DNA from: Arthrobacter sp. PGP41 | Lineage (GTDB): Bacteria > Actinomycetota > Actinomycetes > Actinomycetales > Micrococcaceae | DNA length: 64,000 nt | Reading direction: 5' to 3' | NCBI RefSeq assembly: GCF_002953935.1 | Contig: NZ_CP026514.1 | Coordinates: forward strand, 2,852,001-2,916,000 | Part shown: one piece after another, positions 1-8,942 of the stretch | Layout: each line of letters begins with the position of its first letter | Numbering within the stretch: the first letter of the stretch is position 1 | Made by a program: the position numbers and the translations under genes | Notes under the pieces: generated by a model | What the model saw: only the letters and a program-made list of their open reading frames with translations | Databases searched by the model: none | What the model was told of the DNA's origin: nothing

Positions 1-1425
1 CAGTGGACCATTGAGCTGGGCTTGGTGGACTTGCCCGACCGCCAAGAGGTCGTGCCGCTGTTGTGGGACCCCGCAAAAGTCAGCCACCTCGCATTTGTCG
101 GAGGCCCGGCGTCCGGCGCCGCGGAGGCCCTTGACCTGGCCGCCCGGGAAGTGGCTGGCCATGCAACCGAATCACACTGCTACTTCCTGGACGCCGGCGG
201 AACCTTCCTCGGCCTGGCAGCACACACCCGGACGGGAGCACACGCAGGGCTGCACGAGCTGCGGCGTGCCGTCCGCATACTTGAACGGCTGGCCCAGGAA
301 CTGGCCAGCCGCCTGAGTCGGGCTGACCGCCACGTTCCGCTGGTCCTTGTCATCTCCGGCTGGGGGGCCTGGGTATCGGCTTTTCGGGCAGGACCGCTGG
401 CCTGGGCCGAAGACCTTGTCCAGGATCTGGTCCGCGACGGCGCCCACGCCGGAATCACGGTGCTCATCTCCGGCGAGAGGGAACTCGTTACGGCCAGGTT
501 CTGCGGATCACTTCCCAACCGCATCTACTTCCCCGCAGGCTCCAACGAGGACAGCCGAATCGCATGGCCAAAGATGCCCTCCACGGCCGCGGTCAAAGGC
601 AGGGGCGTGGCACTCGGGCCGATCGTCGGCGGGACCGCGGCCGTCTGCCAGCTCTTCGAACCCGCTGCGGCCAGTGCCGCGCATGGCGGCACCAGCCCGG
701 CCCACATCGTTACGGCGGGGACCCGGCCTTTCCGTGTTGAGCCGCTGCCCTCCATGGTGTCAATCTCGGAGGTTATGGCGTTGGCTGCCAGGATGGACGA
801 CGTCGGGGCGACTGTTAGCGAAGCGCCGCTTGCGAACGGGCAGGGATCACGCCGGAACGCCGCCCATGCCCAGCCGCGGGACCTGCTGCTGGGCGTCGGC
901 GGGGACGAGCTGCAGCCTGTCACCATGCGGATTCCGGCTGGCGGCGTCTTCGCGGTGCTCGGGGGAACAGGTACCGGGAAGACGAACGTCCTGCGAATCC
1001 TGCAGGCACTTAACCCCGCGGGCCACTGGACCTGCCCCGACGGCGGCATGGACCCGGAGGAGTTCTGGAAGTGTTCGCTGGCCAGGGCCAAAGCGGGGGA
1101 ACTGCCAAGGACAGCGGTGCTGTTGGCGGACGACATTGACCTCTTGCCTGCCGGCGCCTTACGCGACCTGTCCGAGTTGCACGCTCTCGGCCACCCAGTG
1201 GTCCTCACGGCAAATTACAGCCCGTTGCTGCTTCAGCGAGTTCCGCTGGTAATGGATTGCCGGGCCGCCGGAAAGGGACTCCTGCTGTCTCCGCGGTCCG
1301 CATCGGAGGGCGACCTGTTCGGGGTCCGCTTCGACATCGAGCCGAATCCGCCTGCGGGCAGGGGGATGTTGATATCCCGGGGGCGGACCGCCGCTGTCCA
1401 GGTGGCCTGGGCGGGGACCGAATAA
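1..1425 (+). CDS. FtsK/SpoIIIE-type (EccC-like) ATPase, C-terminal part
   Basis: The reading frame is open from base 1, so the gene starts upstream and only the last 474 residues are visible. The fragment contains two RecA-like ATPase modules of the FtsK/EccC kind. The first has a degenerate P-loop (GGPASGAA, residues 34-41 of the fragment), and its Walker B strand reads VLVISGWG without the acidic pair. The second has an intact Walker A (GGTGTGKT, residues 321-328) and Walker B (LLADDID). Alternation of live and dead ATPase modules is known in EccC proteins of type VII secretion. The missing N-terminus decides whether this is EccC, an FHA-FtsK protein or a DNA pump. No esx-type small gene is visible here, so a secretion role is only a possibility. 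Confidence 0.8.
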   Translation, partial: QWTIELGLVDLPDRQEVVPLLWDPAKVSHLAFVGGPASGAAEALDLAAREVAGHATESHCYFLDAGGTFLGLAAHTRTGAHAGLHELRRAVRILERLAQELASRLSRADRHVPLVLVISGWGAWVSAFRAGPLAWAEDLVQDLVRDGAHAGITVLISGERELVTARFCGSLPNRIYFPAGSNEDSRIAWPKMPSTAAVKGRGVALGPIVGGTAAVCQLFEPAAASAAHGGTSPAHIVTAGTRPFRVEPLPSMVSISEVMALAARMDDVGATVSEAPLANGQGSRRNAAHAQPRDLLLGVGGDELQPVTMRIPAGGVFAVLGGTGTGKTNVLRILQALNPAGHWTCPDGGMDPEEFWKCSLARAKAGELPRTAVLLADDIDLLPAGALRDLSELHALGHPVVLTANYSPLLLQRVPLVMDCRAAGKGLLLSPRSASEGDLFGVRFDIEPNPPAGRGMLISRGRTAAVQVAWAGTE

Positions 1426-1446
1426 CAGGACCGGCAGCAGAACCGG

Positions 1447-1935
1447 CTAAAGCGCCGGCGTGCCTCCACCGGTGCGTGAGGCGTAGCTGATCACCTTGCT
1501 GTGGAACAGGAGCACGATGGCTGTGATGGCCGGAACCAGCATTGCCAGCCCAGCAAGCAGGAGGCCGCTGCCCAGAGTAGGAAATCCGATGGTCAGAACG
1601 AACAGCTGCGCTACAAGGGCCGCAGCCCGGGTCCAGCGGTAGCCGCGGTTCAGGAAGACGGCCACCGCATACAGCCAGGCGGAGAAAGCAAGCAGGAGCA
1701 CAAGGGTGAATACTGCTCCCCAGAAGGACAGGACAGGACTCCCCGCCACCAATTGGTAGCCGTACCACCCCGCCGCGACCAGGAGGGCAGTAGCCTCCGC
1801 GGCCACCACCAGAGCCACCACAATCGCCGCGCCGGGCCGGGCGCTCGGGCCTCCACCATCCTGGCCGCTGCGGTCCTGACCGGGGTCCTCGGCGGGTGAA
1901 GGGGACTCTGCTGGATTTACCGGGGGTCTTGACAC
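1447..1935 (-). CDS. Small four-helix membrane protein, unknown function
   Basis: 162 residues. The N-terminal ~35 residues are polar and Pro/Gly/Asp-rich. Four hydrophobic segments follow (about 36-58, 68-92, 104-118 and 122-146), so this is an integral membrane protein. No catalytic motif was recognised. It converges on the FtsK-like gene with a 21-base gap. The start is GTG; six bases upstream lies TAGGGT, which fits a -10 element, so the message may be leaderless. Similar small membrane proteins of unknown role are common in Micrococcaceae. The function is not known to me. Confidence 0.75.
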   Translation of the reverse strand: MSRPPVNPAESPSPAEDPGQDRSGQDGGGPSARPGAAIVVALVVAAEATALLVAAGWYGYQLVAGSPVLSFWGAVFTLVLLLAFSAWLYAVAVFLNRGYRWTRAAALVAQLFVLTIGFPTLGSGLLLAGLAMLVPAITAIVLLFHSKVISYASRTGGGTPAL

Positions 1936-2077
1936 ACTGGCACCCTACCGGACATAGTCGGACAGTGGTGAGGGCCAGCGGCGCCGGTGTGATGTATCGC
2001 TCAGCTTTCCGGGGATATCAAGCGTTATTACCCCTTGTTTACACAGCGTTAACATGACAGGCTTGATTCAGATGACC

Positions 2078-2105
2078 AAGGGGGCCCTGCCGGGCCCTTT
2101 TCCTT
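2078..2105 (+). terminator. Terminator-like hairpin in the whiB1 leader
   Basis: GGGCCC-TGCC-GGGCCC forms a six-pair GC core (2083-2098), extended by G-U and A-U pairs and followed by TTTTCCTTT. No rightward gene ends just upstream, so this intrinsic-terminator-like element lies between any distal whiB1 promoter and the whiB1 start. It could attenuate whiB1 or block read-through. The fold was judged by eye. Confidence 0.45.
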
Positions 2106-2115
2106 TGTAGCTACT

Positions 2116-2131
2116 AGTGAATAATTTCACA
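2116..2131. promoter_or_regulatory. CRP/FNR-type palindrome upstream of whiB1
   Basis: AGTGAATAATTTCACA fits the CRP-class consensus TGTGA-N6-TCACA at nine of ten half-site bases. It lies 34 bases before the whiB1 ATG at 2166. In M. tuberculosis whiB1 is known to be controlled by the cAMP receptor protein Rv3676, so a CRP-type site here makes biological sense. So close to the start codon it would more likely repress than activate, unless transcription begins downstream of it. Confidence 0.5.
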
Positions 2132-2165
2132 AGGGCTCTTCCCAGAAATGGAGCAACTGATCAGC

Positions 2166-2414
2166 ATGGATTGGCGTAACCGCGCAGCGTGCCTCGAAAA
2201 GGACCCCGAACTCTTCTTCCCCGTCGGGAACACCGGGCCTGCCCTCCTGCAGATCGAGGAAGCAAAAAGCGTCTGCCGCCGGTGCCCCGTTGTGGACACC
2301 TGCCTGCAGTGGGCCCTCGAGTCCGGCCAGGACGCCGGCGTCTGGGGCGGCATGAGCGAAGACGAGCGCCGGGCGCTGAAGCGCCGCGCTGCCCGCGCCC
2401 GCCGCGCTTCCTGA
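2166..2414 (+). CDS. whiB1: WhiB1-type [4Fe-4S] transcriptional regulator
   Basis: 82 residues from ATG 2166. The four cluster-binding cysteines are C9, C37, C40 and C46, the same spacing as M. tuberculosis WhiB1. The G(V/I)WGG turn and the basic C-terminal tail (ERRALKRRAARARR) are also present. WhiB1 is an essential, nitric-oxide-sensitive Fe-S protein that binds the primary sigma factor. An in-frame ATG at 2148 would add six residues; 2166 is preferred because it reproduces the family start MDWRxxA. The gene sits head to tail against pdtaS across a strong hairpin, as whiB1 and pdtaS (Rv3219/Rv3220c) do in mycobacteria. Confidence 0.93.
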   Translation: MDWRNRAACLEKDPELFFPVGNTGPALLQIEEAKSVCRRCPVVDTCLQWALESGQDAGVWGGMSEDERRALKRRAARARRAS

Positions 2415-2437
2415 TCCCACCGAAAGTCCCCAAGTTC

Positions 2438-2483
2438 AAACAGCCCCGGCTGCAGCCTTCCAAGGCTGCAGCCGGGGCTGTTT
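2438..2483. terminator. Perfect inverted repeat between whiB1 and pdtaS
   Basis: Two perfectly complementary 22-base arms (2438-2459 and 2462-2483) are separated by two bases. The stem ends in AAA on one side and TTT on the other, so it can terminate both converging transcripts. Confidence 0.85.
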
Positions 2484-2537
2484 CAGTTGTTCCTCCTGGG
2501 CAAGGCCGGCTCCCGCGAAGGCTGCCGTGCTCCGAAC

Positions 2538-4004
2538 CTACTTCCCGGCAAGGCTGAGCCGGATCTCGACGGCGGTGCCGCCACCCTCCCGTGGCCGCCA
2601 CTGGATGGTCCCGCCCAGTTCGCTCGTCACCAGGGTCCGCACGATCTGGAGCCCAAGCCCCTCAACGTGAGGTGTGTCCGGAAGGCCCACGCCGTCGTCG
2701 GCAATGGTGACGGTGAGCTCCTCTCCGTCATCTCCGTCCGACCGGTCAGCGATCAGCGAGACCGTCCCAGCCCGCCCCTCCAGTCCGTGCTCCACGGCAT
2801 TGGTTACCAGTTCGTTGATGACCAGGGCCAGCGGGGTGGCGAGGTCGCTGGGCAGCTCGCCAAAGGTGCCGGAGCGTTCCGTCCTGACCTGCTGTGAAGG
2901 TGAGGCGACTTCCGCGGAAAGTCGGAACTGCCGTCCGATGAGCTCATCAAAATCCACGCTTTGGGTAAGGCCCTGGGACAGGGTCTCGTGGACCAGCGCG
3001 ATGGTGGCCACCCGGCGCATCGCCTGCTCAAGCCCCTGTTTCGCTTCGTCGCTGACCATCCGCCGGGACTGCATGCGCAGCAGCGCCGCGACGGTCTGGA
3101 GATTGTTCTTGACCCGGTGGTGGATCTCCCGGATGGTCGCGTCCTTGGTAACAAGCTCCATTTCACGCCGGCGAAGCTCGGACACATCGCGGCACAGGAC
3201 CAGCGCGCCGAAGCGCTGCTGCTCGTCGCGGAGCGGAATCGCGCGCAGGGACAGGCTCACGCCCCGGGACTCGATCTCACTGCGCCACGGCATCCGGCCG
3301 GTCACCACGAGGGGCAGCGTCTCATCCACCATGCGGCGGTCCTTCAGCAGGCTGGCGGTCACCTCCGCCAGGGACCGGCCCTCAAGTGACTCCCCGTCAC
3401 CCAGCCGCCTGAAGGCAGAGACACCATTGGGACTGGCGTACTGCACAATGCCTTCTGCATCCAGCCTGATCAGCCCGTCCCCCACACGCGGCGCACCGCG
3501 CCGGGAGCCCGTAGGCGACGCGAAGTCCGGCCAGAGCCCCAGCGTGCCCATCCGCAGCAGGTCATACGCGCACTGGCGGTACGTCAGCTCAAGCCGCGAC
3601 GGCATCCGCGAGCTGGAGAGGTCCATGTGCGTGGTGACCACGGCAAGGGTGCGCCCGTTGCGGACCATGGGGACCGCCTCCACCCGCAGGGCCATGTCGC
3701 TGCTCCAGTTGGTTTCGCTGGAGCGTTCGATGGAACGGCTGCTCCAGGCCTTGTCCACGAGCGGCTGCAGGTCGGACCGGATGCCCTCGCCCACGAAGTC
3801 GCCGTGGAACACCGTGTGCGTGGTGGAGGGCCGGACGTGCGCCAGCGCCACGTATCCGTGGTCCGGGTGTGGGAACCACAGTGCAAGGTCGGCGAACGCC
3901 AGGTCCGCGACCATCTGCCAGTCCCCCACCAGGAGGTGCAGCCACTCGGCATCGCCCGGCCCAAAATCAGCATGTTCCCTGATGGGGTCCGTAAAGATTG
4001 CCAC
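2538..4004 (-). CDS. pdtaS: PdtaS-type cytosolic sensor histidine kinase
   Basis: 488 residues with no membrane segment. The order is an N-terminal GAF-like region (about 1-150), a PAS domain (about 175-280), a HisKA_2 dimerisation/phosphoacceptor helix with IREIHHRVKNNLQ (the conserved H near 295), and an HATPase_c domain with N (INELVTNAVEHG), G1 (ADDGVGLP) and G2 (GLGLQIV) boxes. In mycobacteria PdtaS phosphorylates PdtaR, an ANTAR-domain antiterminator; no such partner is in this window. GTG start with GGAGGT just upstream. It converges on whiB1, as in M. tuberculosis. Confidence 0.9.
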   Translation of the reverse strand: MAIFTDPIREHADFGPGDAEWLHLLVGDWQMVADLAFADLALWFPHPDHGYVALAHVRPSTTHTVFHGDFVGEGIRSDLQPLVDKAWSSRSIERSSETNWSSDMALRVEAVPMVRNGRTLAVVTTHMDLSSSRMPSRLELTYRQCAYDLLRMGTLGLWPDFASPTGSRRGAPRVGDGLIRLDAEGIVQYASPNGVSAFRRLGDGESLEGRSLAEVTASLLKDRRMVDETLPLVVTGRMPWRSEIESRGVSLSLRAIPLRDEQQRFGALVLCRDVSELRRREMELVTKDATIREIHHRVKNNLQTVAALLRMQSRRMVSDEAKQGLEQAMRRVATIALVHETLSQGLTQSVDFDELIGRQFRLSAEVASPSQQVRTERSGTFGELPSDLATPLALVINELVTNAVEHGLEGRAGTVSLIADRSDGDDGEELTVTIADDGVGLPDTPHVEGLGLQIVRTLVTSELGGTIQWRPREGGGTAVEIRLSLAGK

Positions 4005-4031
4005 TGCACCTCCATTTGCGACGCCGATTCG

Positions 4032-7000
4032 CTAGCGTCGAACGATTGACCTCAAGAGCCTCAATGCTACCGACAGTGACGCCATATCGTCGGCCTCGAG
4101 TGAATTGACCTCGTCGAACATGGACTTGGCCCTGCTTAGCTGCTCGGCATTCTGAGCCTCCCAGTCCTTCAGGCGGGCCTCCGGCGAGTCGCTGGCAGCG
4201 GTGGCGTCCAGCACCGCGGTCGTCATGTCCGAGATGGTGGAGTACAGGTCATCCCGCAGGGCCGCCCGGGCTAGCGCCTGCCACCTGTCCTGCCGGGGCA
4301 GGCTGCTGATCCGTTCCAGCAGCGAGTCCGCGTGGAACCGGTTGAAGACGGTGTAGTAGACGGCCGCGATTTCGTTCACGGGGTCCTTGCGCACATGCGC
4401 AATCTTGGCAATGTCCAGCAGTACGAAGCTCTCGAAAAGCTCCGCCCATCGCAGGGCGAGGCCCTCCGGCAGTTCCCATTCCCGCGCCGTCTCCAGCCAG
4501 CCTGCCACCCGTTCCCGGTCGTCACCCCGCAGGTAGTCCAGCAGGTGGGCCCGCATCGGCTCCATCACGGGCTTGAACTCCGATACGACGTCGGCTATCG
4601 GCCGGGATACCGTGCCCTGGCCCAGGAGCCAGCGGACTGCACGGTCAAGCAGCCGCCGGATGTCCAGGTGGACGGCACTCCAGTGCTCGGTGGGGAAGGA
4701 CGCCGGCAGGCTGTTCAGCTCCCCCACCATGAGGTCCAGCTCGTAGATCTCCCGCAGGGCCACGAACGCCTTCGCCACCGCTGCTTCGCTCGCCGATGTT
4801 TCCTCCATCACCCGGAAAGCGAACGTGATGCCGCCGAGGTTAATCATGTCGTTGGCAACCACCGTGGCAATGATCTCGCGCCGCAGCGGGTGGGTGTCCA
4901 GTTCAGCGTCAAAACGCTCCCGCAGCTGCGCCGGGAAGTAGGCGCGCAGCGTCTGCCGGAACCAGGGGTCGTCCGCCAGGTCGCTTTCCCGCAGTGCGGT
5001 CGCCAGCTCGATCTTGGCATACGCGGCGAGCACCGACAGTTCCGGCGATGTCAGCCCCTGCCCCTGCTGCAGCCGCTCCCGGAGTGCTTCGGTAGAGGGA
5101 AGTGCCTCAAGGTCCCGTTTCAGGTCGGCCCTCTTTTCGAGCCAGTCCATCAGCCGTTCGTAGCTTGGGCTCCACTCGGCCACCCTGGTCCGGTCGTTCA
5201 GCAGCAGGATGTTCTGGTCGATGTTGTCTTCAAGAACCAGCCGGCCCACTTCGTCGGTCATCGATGCCAGGAAGCCGGCGCGTTCTTCCGCCGACAGTTT
5301 TCCGGCGGCCACCATCCGGTCCACGAAGATCTTGATGTTGACTTCGTGGTCGGAGCAGTCCACCCCGGCGGAGTTGTCGATGGCGTCCGTGTTGAGGATG
5401 ACACCCTGCAGCGCTGCTTCAATGCGGCCGCGCTGCGTCATGCCGAGGTTTCCGCCTTCGCCCACCACCTTGACGCGCAGGTCCCGGCCGTCCACCCGGA
5501 TCGCGTCGTTGGCCTTGTCCCCCACCGAGGCATTGGTCTCGGTGCTCGCTTTGACGTAGGTCCCGATGCCGCCGTTGTAGAGCAGGTCGGCGGGGGCCAG
5601 GAGGACTGCGCGGAGGAGCTCCGGCGGGCTGAGTTCGGTGGTTTCGGCCGGCAGTCCCAGCGCAGAGCGCACCTGGGGCGAAACCGGAATCGACTTGGCC
5701 TGCCGGGCGAAGACTCCGCCGCCTTCACTGATGAGCGACTTGTTGTAGTCATCCCACGAGGACCTCGGCAGCTCGAACAAACGCTGCCGCTCGACGAACG
5801 AGGCTTCCTCGTCCGGGTTGGGGTCGAGGAAGATGTGGCGGTGGTCGAAGGCAGCAAGGAGGCGGATGTGGCGGGACAACAGCATGCCGTTTCCGAAGAC
5901 GTCCCCGGACATGTCCCCCACGCCCACCACGGTGAACGGCTGGGCCTGGGTGTCCAGGTCGAGTTCGCTGAAGTGGCGTTTCACCGACTCCCACGCGCCC
6001 CGCGCGGTAATGCCCATCGCCTTGTGGTCGTACCCCACGGACCCGCCGGACGCGAACGCGTCCCCGAGCCAGAAACCGTACTCGGCAGCGAGCCCGTTGG
6101 CGATGTCGGAGAACGTCGCGGTGCCCTTGTCGGCAGCCACCACGAGGTAGGAATCGTCGTCGTCGTGCCTTACAACGTCCGACGGCGGCACAAGCCTTTC
6201 GCTGTCGCCCTCGGTGAGGAGGTTGTCGGTGATGTCCAGCAGGCCCCTGATGAAGGTCTTGTAGCTTTCGATCCCTTCCGCCATCCAGGCAGCGCGGTCA
6301 AGGGTGGGATCCGGAAGCTGCTTGGCAAAGAAGCCGCCCTTCGCACCCGTAGGCACGATGACGGCATTCTTCACCGTCTGCGCTTTCACCAGCCCAAGGA
6401 TCTCGGTGCGGAAATCCTCGCGGCGGTCGGACCAGCGAAGCCCGCCGCGTGCCACCTTGCCGAAGCGGAGGTGGACCCCCTCCACCCGCGGCGCATAGAC
6501 CCAGATCTCGAACATGGGGCGCGGGAACGGCAGGCCTTCGAGCCGTGCCGGATCGAGTTTGAAACTCAGGTGAGGCTTCTTCTGGTAGTAGTTGGTCCGA
6601 AGGGTCGCCTCGATCAGGTTGACGAAGGTGCGAAGGACCCTGTCGGCGTCGAGCGTTTCCACCTTTTCAATGGACGCGTCCAGGTCCCTGCGCGCGGACG
6701 CCTGGGCCTCGGCGCGCTCTTCGTCGCTGAGGGAAGGATCGAAACGCGCGGCGAAGAGCGCCATCAACCCCTTGGTCACGCGGGGGTTGGCCAGCAGGGT
6801 GTCCGCCATGAAGCCGAAGGAGTTGGTGTTGCCCATCTGGCGCATGTACCGCGCGTAGGCCCGCAGCACGGTGATCTTCCGCCACTGCAGCCCCTCGCGC
6901 AGCACCAGCCGGTCGAAGCTGTCCGACTCCGCTGCACCCGTCACTGCAGCGCCGAAAGACTCTGCCAGGAGCTGACCGGTGGAGACCGGGTCCACCTTTG

Positions 7001-8885
7001 CCGGGTACTTCAGCCCAAGGTCATACAGGAAGAAGTCGCGGCGGTCCGAAGTTTCGATTTCGAAGGGCCGCTCGTCCAGGACCTCCAGTCCGAGGTTGTG
7101 GAAGTACGGCAGGATTTGGCTAAGGCTCTTGGGCTCCAGCATGTAGAGCTTGACCCGGGCGTCCTCCTCCAGCGTTGCCCCCGCGCCTTCCGGGAGATAG
7201 ACGTGGACGCCGGGCCGCTCCTGGACAGTACCTTCAGCCCGTTCCGCGGCGGCACCATACTTTTCGAACCGGGCGATGTCCTCGAGGGCGTCCTCGACTT
7301 CATAATCCACCCGGTAGCTGGCGGGAAACGCTTCCGACCATATGGCGGCAAGCTCCTTCGCCTCCGCGACGTCCCGCCCCTCGCGCAGGACCTCCGCGAT
7401 CCCCTCGCTCCAGGAGCGGGCAGCCCGCACAAGGCGCTTTTCCAGCTCTTCCGTATTGACGTTGCTGACGTCCGCGTTCTTGGGCAGCCGGATGCGGAAG
7501 AACAGGCGGGCCAGAGCCGACTCCGTCATGCGGGCTTCATAATCGATGGAGACGGCCTGGAACGTTTCGCGGAGTTCCTGCTCGATGCGGAGCCGGACGT
7601 TCGTGGTGTACCTGTCCCTTGGAAGATAGACGACGGCGGACATGAACCGGCCGTAGATGTCCGGCCGGAGGAACAGCCGGGTGCGCCGGCGCTCCTGCAG
7701 TTTCTGGATGCCGAGGGCGGTGGCAGCCAGGTCCGGGACCTCAATCTGGAAAAGTTCGTCCCTGGGATATGTTTCCAGGATGCCCAGCAGGTCCTTGCCG
7801 GAGTGGGAGTCCGGGGGAAAGCCGGCGCTTCGAAGCACCGCGTCAACCTTCTCGCGCACAATCGGAATATTCCGGACCGAGCCGGTGTAGGCGCTGGTTG
7901 CCAGGAGGCCAATAAAGCGGCGCTCGCCGTTGACATTCCCCGCGGCGTCAAAGCTCTTCACACCGATGTAGTCCAGGTAGGCCGAGCGGTGGACGGTGGA
8001 GCGGGAGTTTGCCTTCGTGATGACCAGTGCGCGTTTTTCCCGCGCCTTCTTCCGGCCGGTGTCCGTCAGGTGCTGGATGTGGGGCGAGTCGGTGGAAGGC
8101 CGCAAAAGCCCGAGGCCGCTGTCTTCACGGAGCTCCAGGACATCTTCCCCGTCAACGTTGACCAGGTCGTATTCCCGGTAGCCCAAAAACGTGAAGTTCC
8201 CGTCGTCGAGCCAGCGAAGGAGGTCCTGCGCCTGCCGCAGTTCGGCGATTTGGGAGGGGTTGGCTGTCTGGTCAAGGCTTTCCGCGATTTGGATTGCCTT
8301 CTGGCGCATCTTTGGCCAGTCTTCCACTGCGGCGCGGACATCCTTCAGGACCCGTTTAAGGCCCTCCAGAAGGGCGGCTTTCGCTTCTTCCGAGACGCGG
8401 TTGATCTCGACGGCGATCCAGGACTCCATGTGCGAGGCGTTCTCGCCCTGGGCAATGAGGTGGGACAGGTTGGGCATGGCGGCCGTGTCGCCGCTTGAAA
8501 TCCCGATGTGCGCCGGGACCCTGCTGACCTTGGTGAGCTCGCCGCTGTCCCTGTTCCGGGTAGCCACGAAGAGGGGGTGCATAACCAGTTTGATGGCGGC
8601 ATGCTGCCGAACGAGTTCGGCGTTGACCGAGTCCACCAGGAAGGGCATGTCATCTGTTACAACGAAGACCACGCTGCTGTCTTCCTCGTCCAGGATGGCG
8701 ACCTTCGCCTGGCCAGGCCGCCGGACGGAAGCGATCTCCCGGTGATGATCGGCGCGCGCAACCAGCACGTCCCGGGGGTACGTTCGCGCGTCCTCTTCGG
8801 CGAGATGCTGGTAGTAATCCCCAATGAAGCCCTCATCGCCTTCAAGAGAAAGGGGCTGATCCTCCACGCTGGATCCAGACGACAT
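4032..8885 (-). CDS. gdh: NAD-specific glutamate dehydrogenase, large (180 kDa) class
   Basis: About 1617 residues, the length of the GDH_180 class (M. tuberculosis Rv2476c). It deaminates glutamate to 2-oxoglutarate with NAD+, feeding carbon into the TCA cycle. The long N-terminal half (ACT-like regulatory segments) precedes the catalytic core. The core has the substrate-site stretch VARGGLRWSDRREDFRTE, the glycine/lysine-rich VPTGAKGGFF, and VVGEGGNLGMTQ followed by NTDAIDNSAGVDCSDHEVN. ATG 8885 is preferred because GGAGG lies nine bases upstream; an in-frame TTG at 8891 is the alternative. The pdtaS gene follows 27 bases downstream on the same strand. Confidence 0.95.
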   Translation of the reverse strand: MSSGSSVEDQPLSLEGDEGFIGDYYQHLAEEDARTYPRDVLVARADHHREIASVRRPGQAKVAILDEEDSSVVFVVTDDMPFLVDSVNAELVRQHAAIKLVMHPLFVATRNRDSGELTKVSRVPAHIGISSGDTAAMPNLSHLIAQGENASHMESWIAVEINRVSEEAKAALLEGLKRVLKDVRAAVEDWPKMRQKAIQIAESLDQTANPSQIAELRQAQDLLRWLDDGNFTFLGYREYDLVNVDGEDVLELREDSGLGLLRPSTDSPHIQHLTDTGRKKAREKRALVITKANSRSTVHRSAYLDYIGVKSFDAAGNVNGERRFIGLLATSAYTGSVRNIPIVREKVDAVLRSAGFPPDSHSGKDLLGILETYPRDELFQIEVPDLAATALGIQKLQERRRTRLFLRPDIYGRFMSAVVYLPRDRYTTNVRLRIEQELRETFQAVSIDYEARMTESALARLFFRIRLPKNADVSNVNTEELEKRLVRAARSWSEGIAEVLREGRDVAEAKELAAIWSEAFPASYRVDYEVEDALEDIARFEKYGAAAERAEGTVQERPGVHVYLPEGAGATLEEDARVKLYMLEPKSLSQILPYFHNLGLEVLDERPFEIETSDRRDFFLYDLGLKYPAKVDPVSTGQLLAESFGAAVTGAAESDSFDRLVLREGLQWRKITVLRAYARYMRQMGNTNSFGFMADTLLANPRVTKGLMALFAARFDPSLSDEERAEAQASARRDLDASIEKVETLDADRVLRTFVNLIEATLRTNYYQKKPHLSFKLDPARLEGLPFPRPMFEIWVYAPRVEGVHLRFGKVARGGLRWSDRREDFRTEILGLVKAQTVKNAVIVPTGAKGGFFAKQLPDPTLDRAAWMAEGIESYKTFIRGLLDITDNLLTEGDSERLVPPSDVVRHDDDDSYLVVAADKGTATFSDIANGLAAEYGFWLGDAFASGGSVGYDHKAMGITARGAWESVKRHFSELDLDTQAQPFTVVGVGDMSGDVFGNGMLLSRHIRLLAAFDHRHIFLDPNPDEEASFVERQRLFELPRSSWDDYNKSLISEGGGVFARQAKSIPVSPQVRSALGLPAETTELSPPELLRAVLLAPADLLYNGGIGTYVKASTETNASVGDKANDAIRVDGRDLRVKVVGEGGNLGMTQRGRIEAALQGVILNTDAIDNSAGVDCSDHEVNIKIFVDRMVAAGKLSAEERAGFLASMTDEVGRLVLEDNIDQNILLLNDRTRVAEWSPSYERLMDWLEKRADLKRDLEALPSTEALRERLQQGQGLTSPELSVLAAYAKIELATALRESDLADDPWFRQTLRAYFPAQLRERFDAELDTHPLRREIIATVVANDMINLGGITFAFRVMEETSASEAAVAKAFVALREIYELDLMVGELNSLPASFPTEHWSAVHLDIRRLLDRAVRWLLGQGTVSRPIADVVSEFKPVMEPMRAHLLDYLRGDDRERVAGWLETAREWELPEGLALRWAELFESFVLLDIAKIAHVRKDPVNEIAAVYYTVFNRFHADSLLERISSLPRQDRWQALARAALRDDLYSTISDMTTAVLDATAASDSPEARLKDWEAQNAEQLSRAKSMFDEVNSLEADDMASLSVALRLLRSIVRR

Positions 8886-8942
8886 CGACAAACGCCTCCA
8901 TCACAAGATATTTGCTGCCCCATTGCAGCTCTTATGGCGAGC

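Noticed and set aside
4332..8498. A 1388-codon open frame on the plus strand opposite the glutamate dehydrogenase
   Set aside because: It is the mirror of a real gene in high-GC DNA, where the complementary frame rarely meets stops. Its translation has no recognisable domain and no ribosome site.
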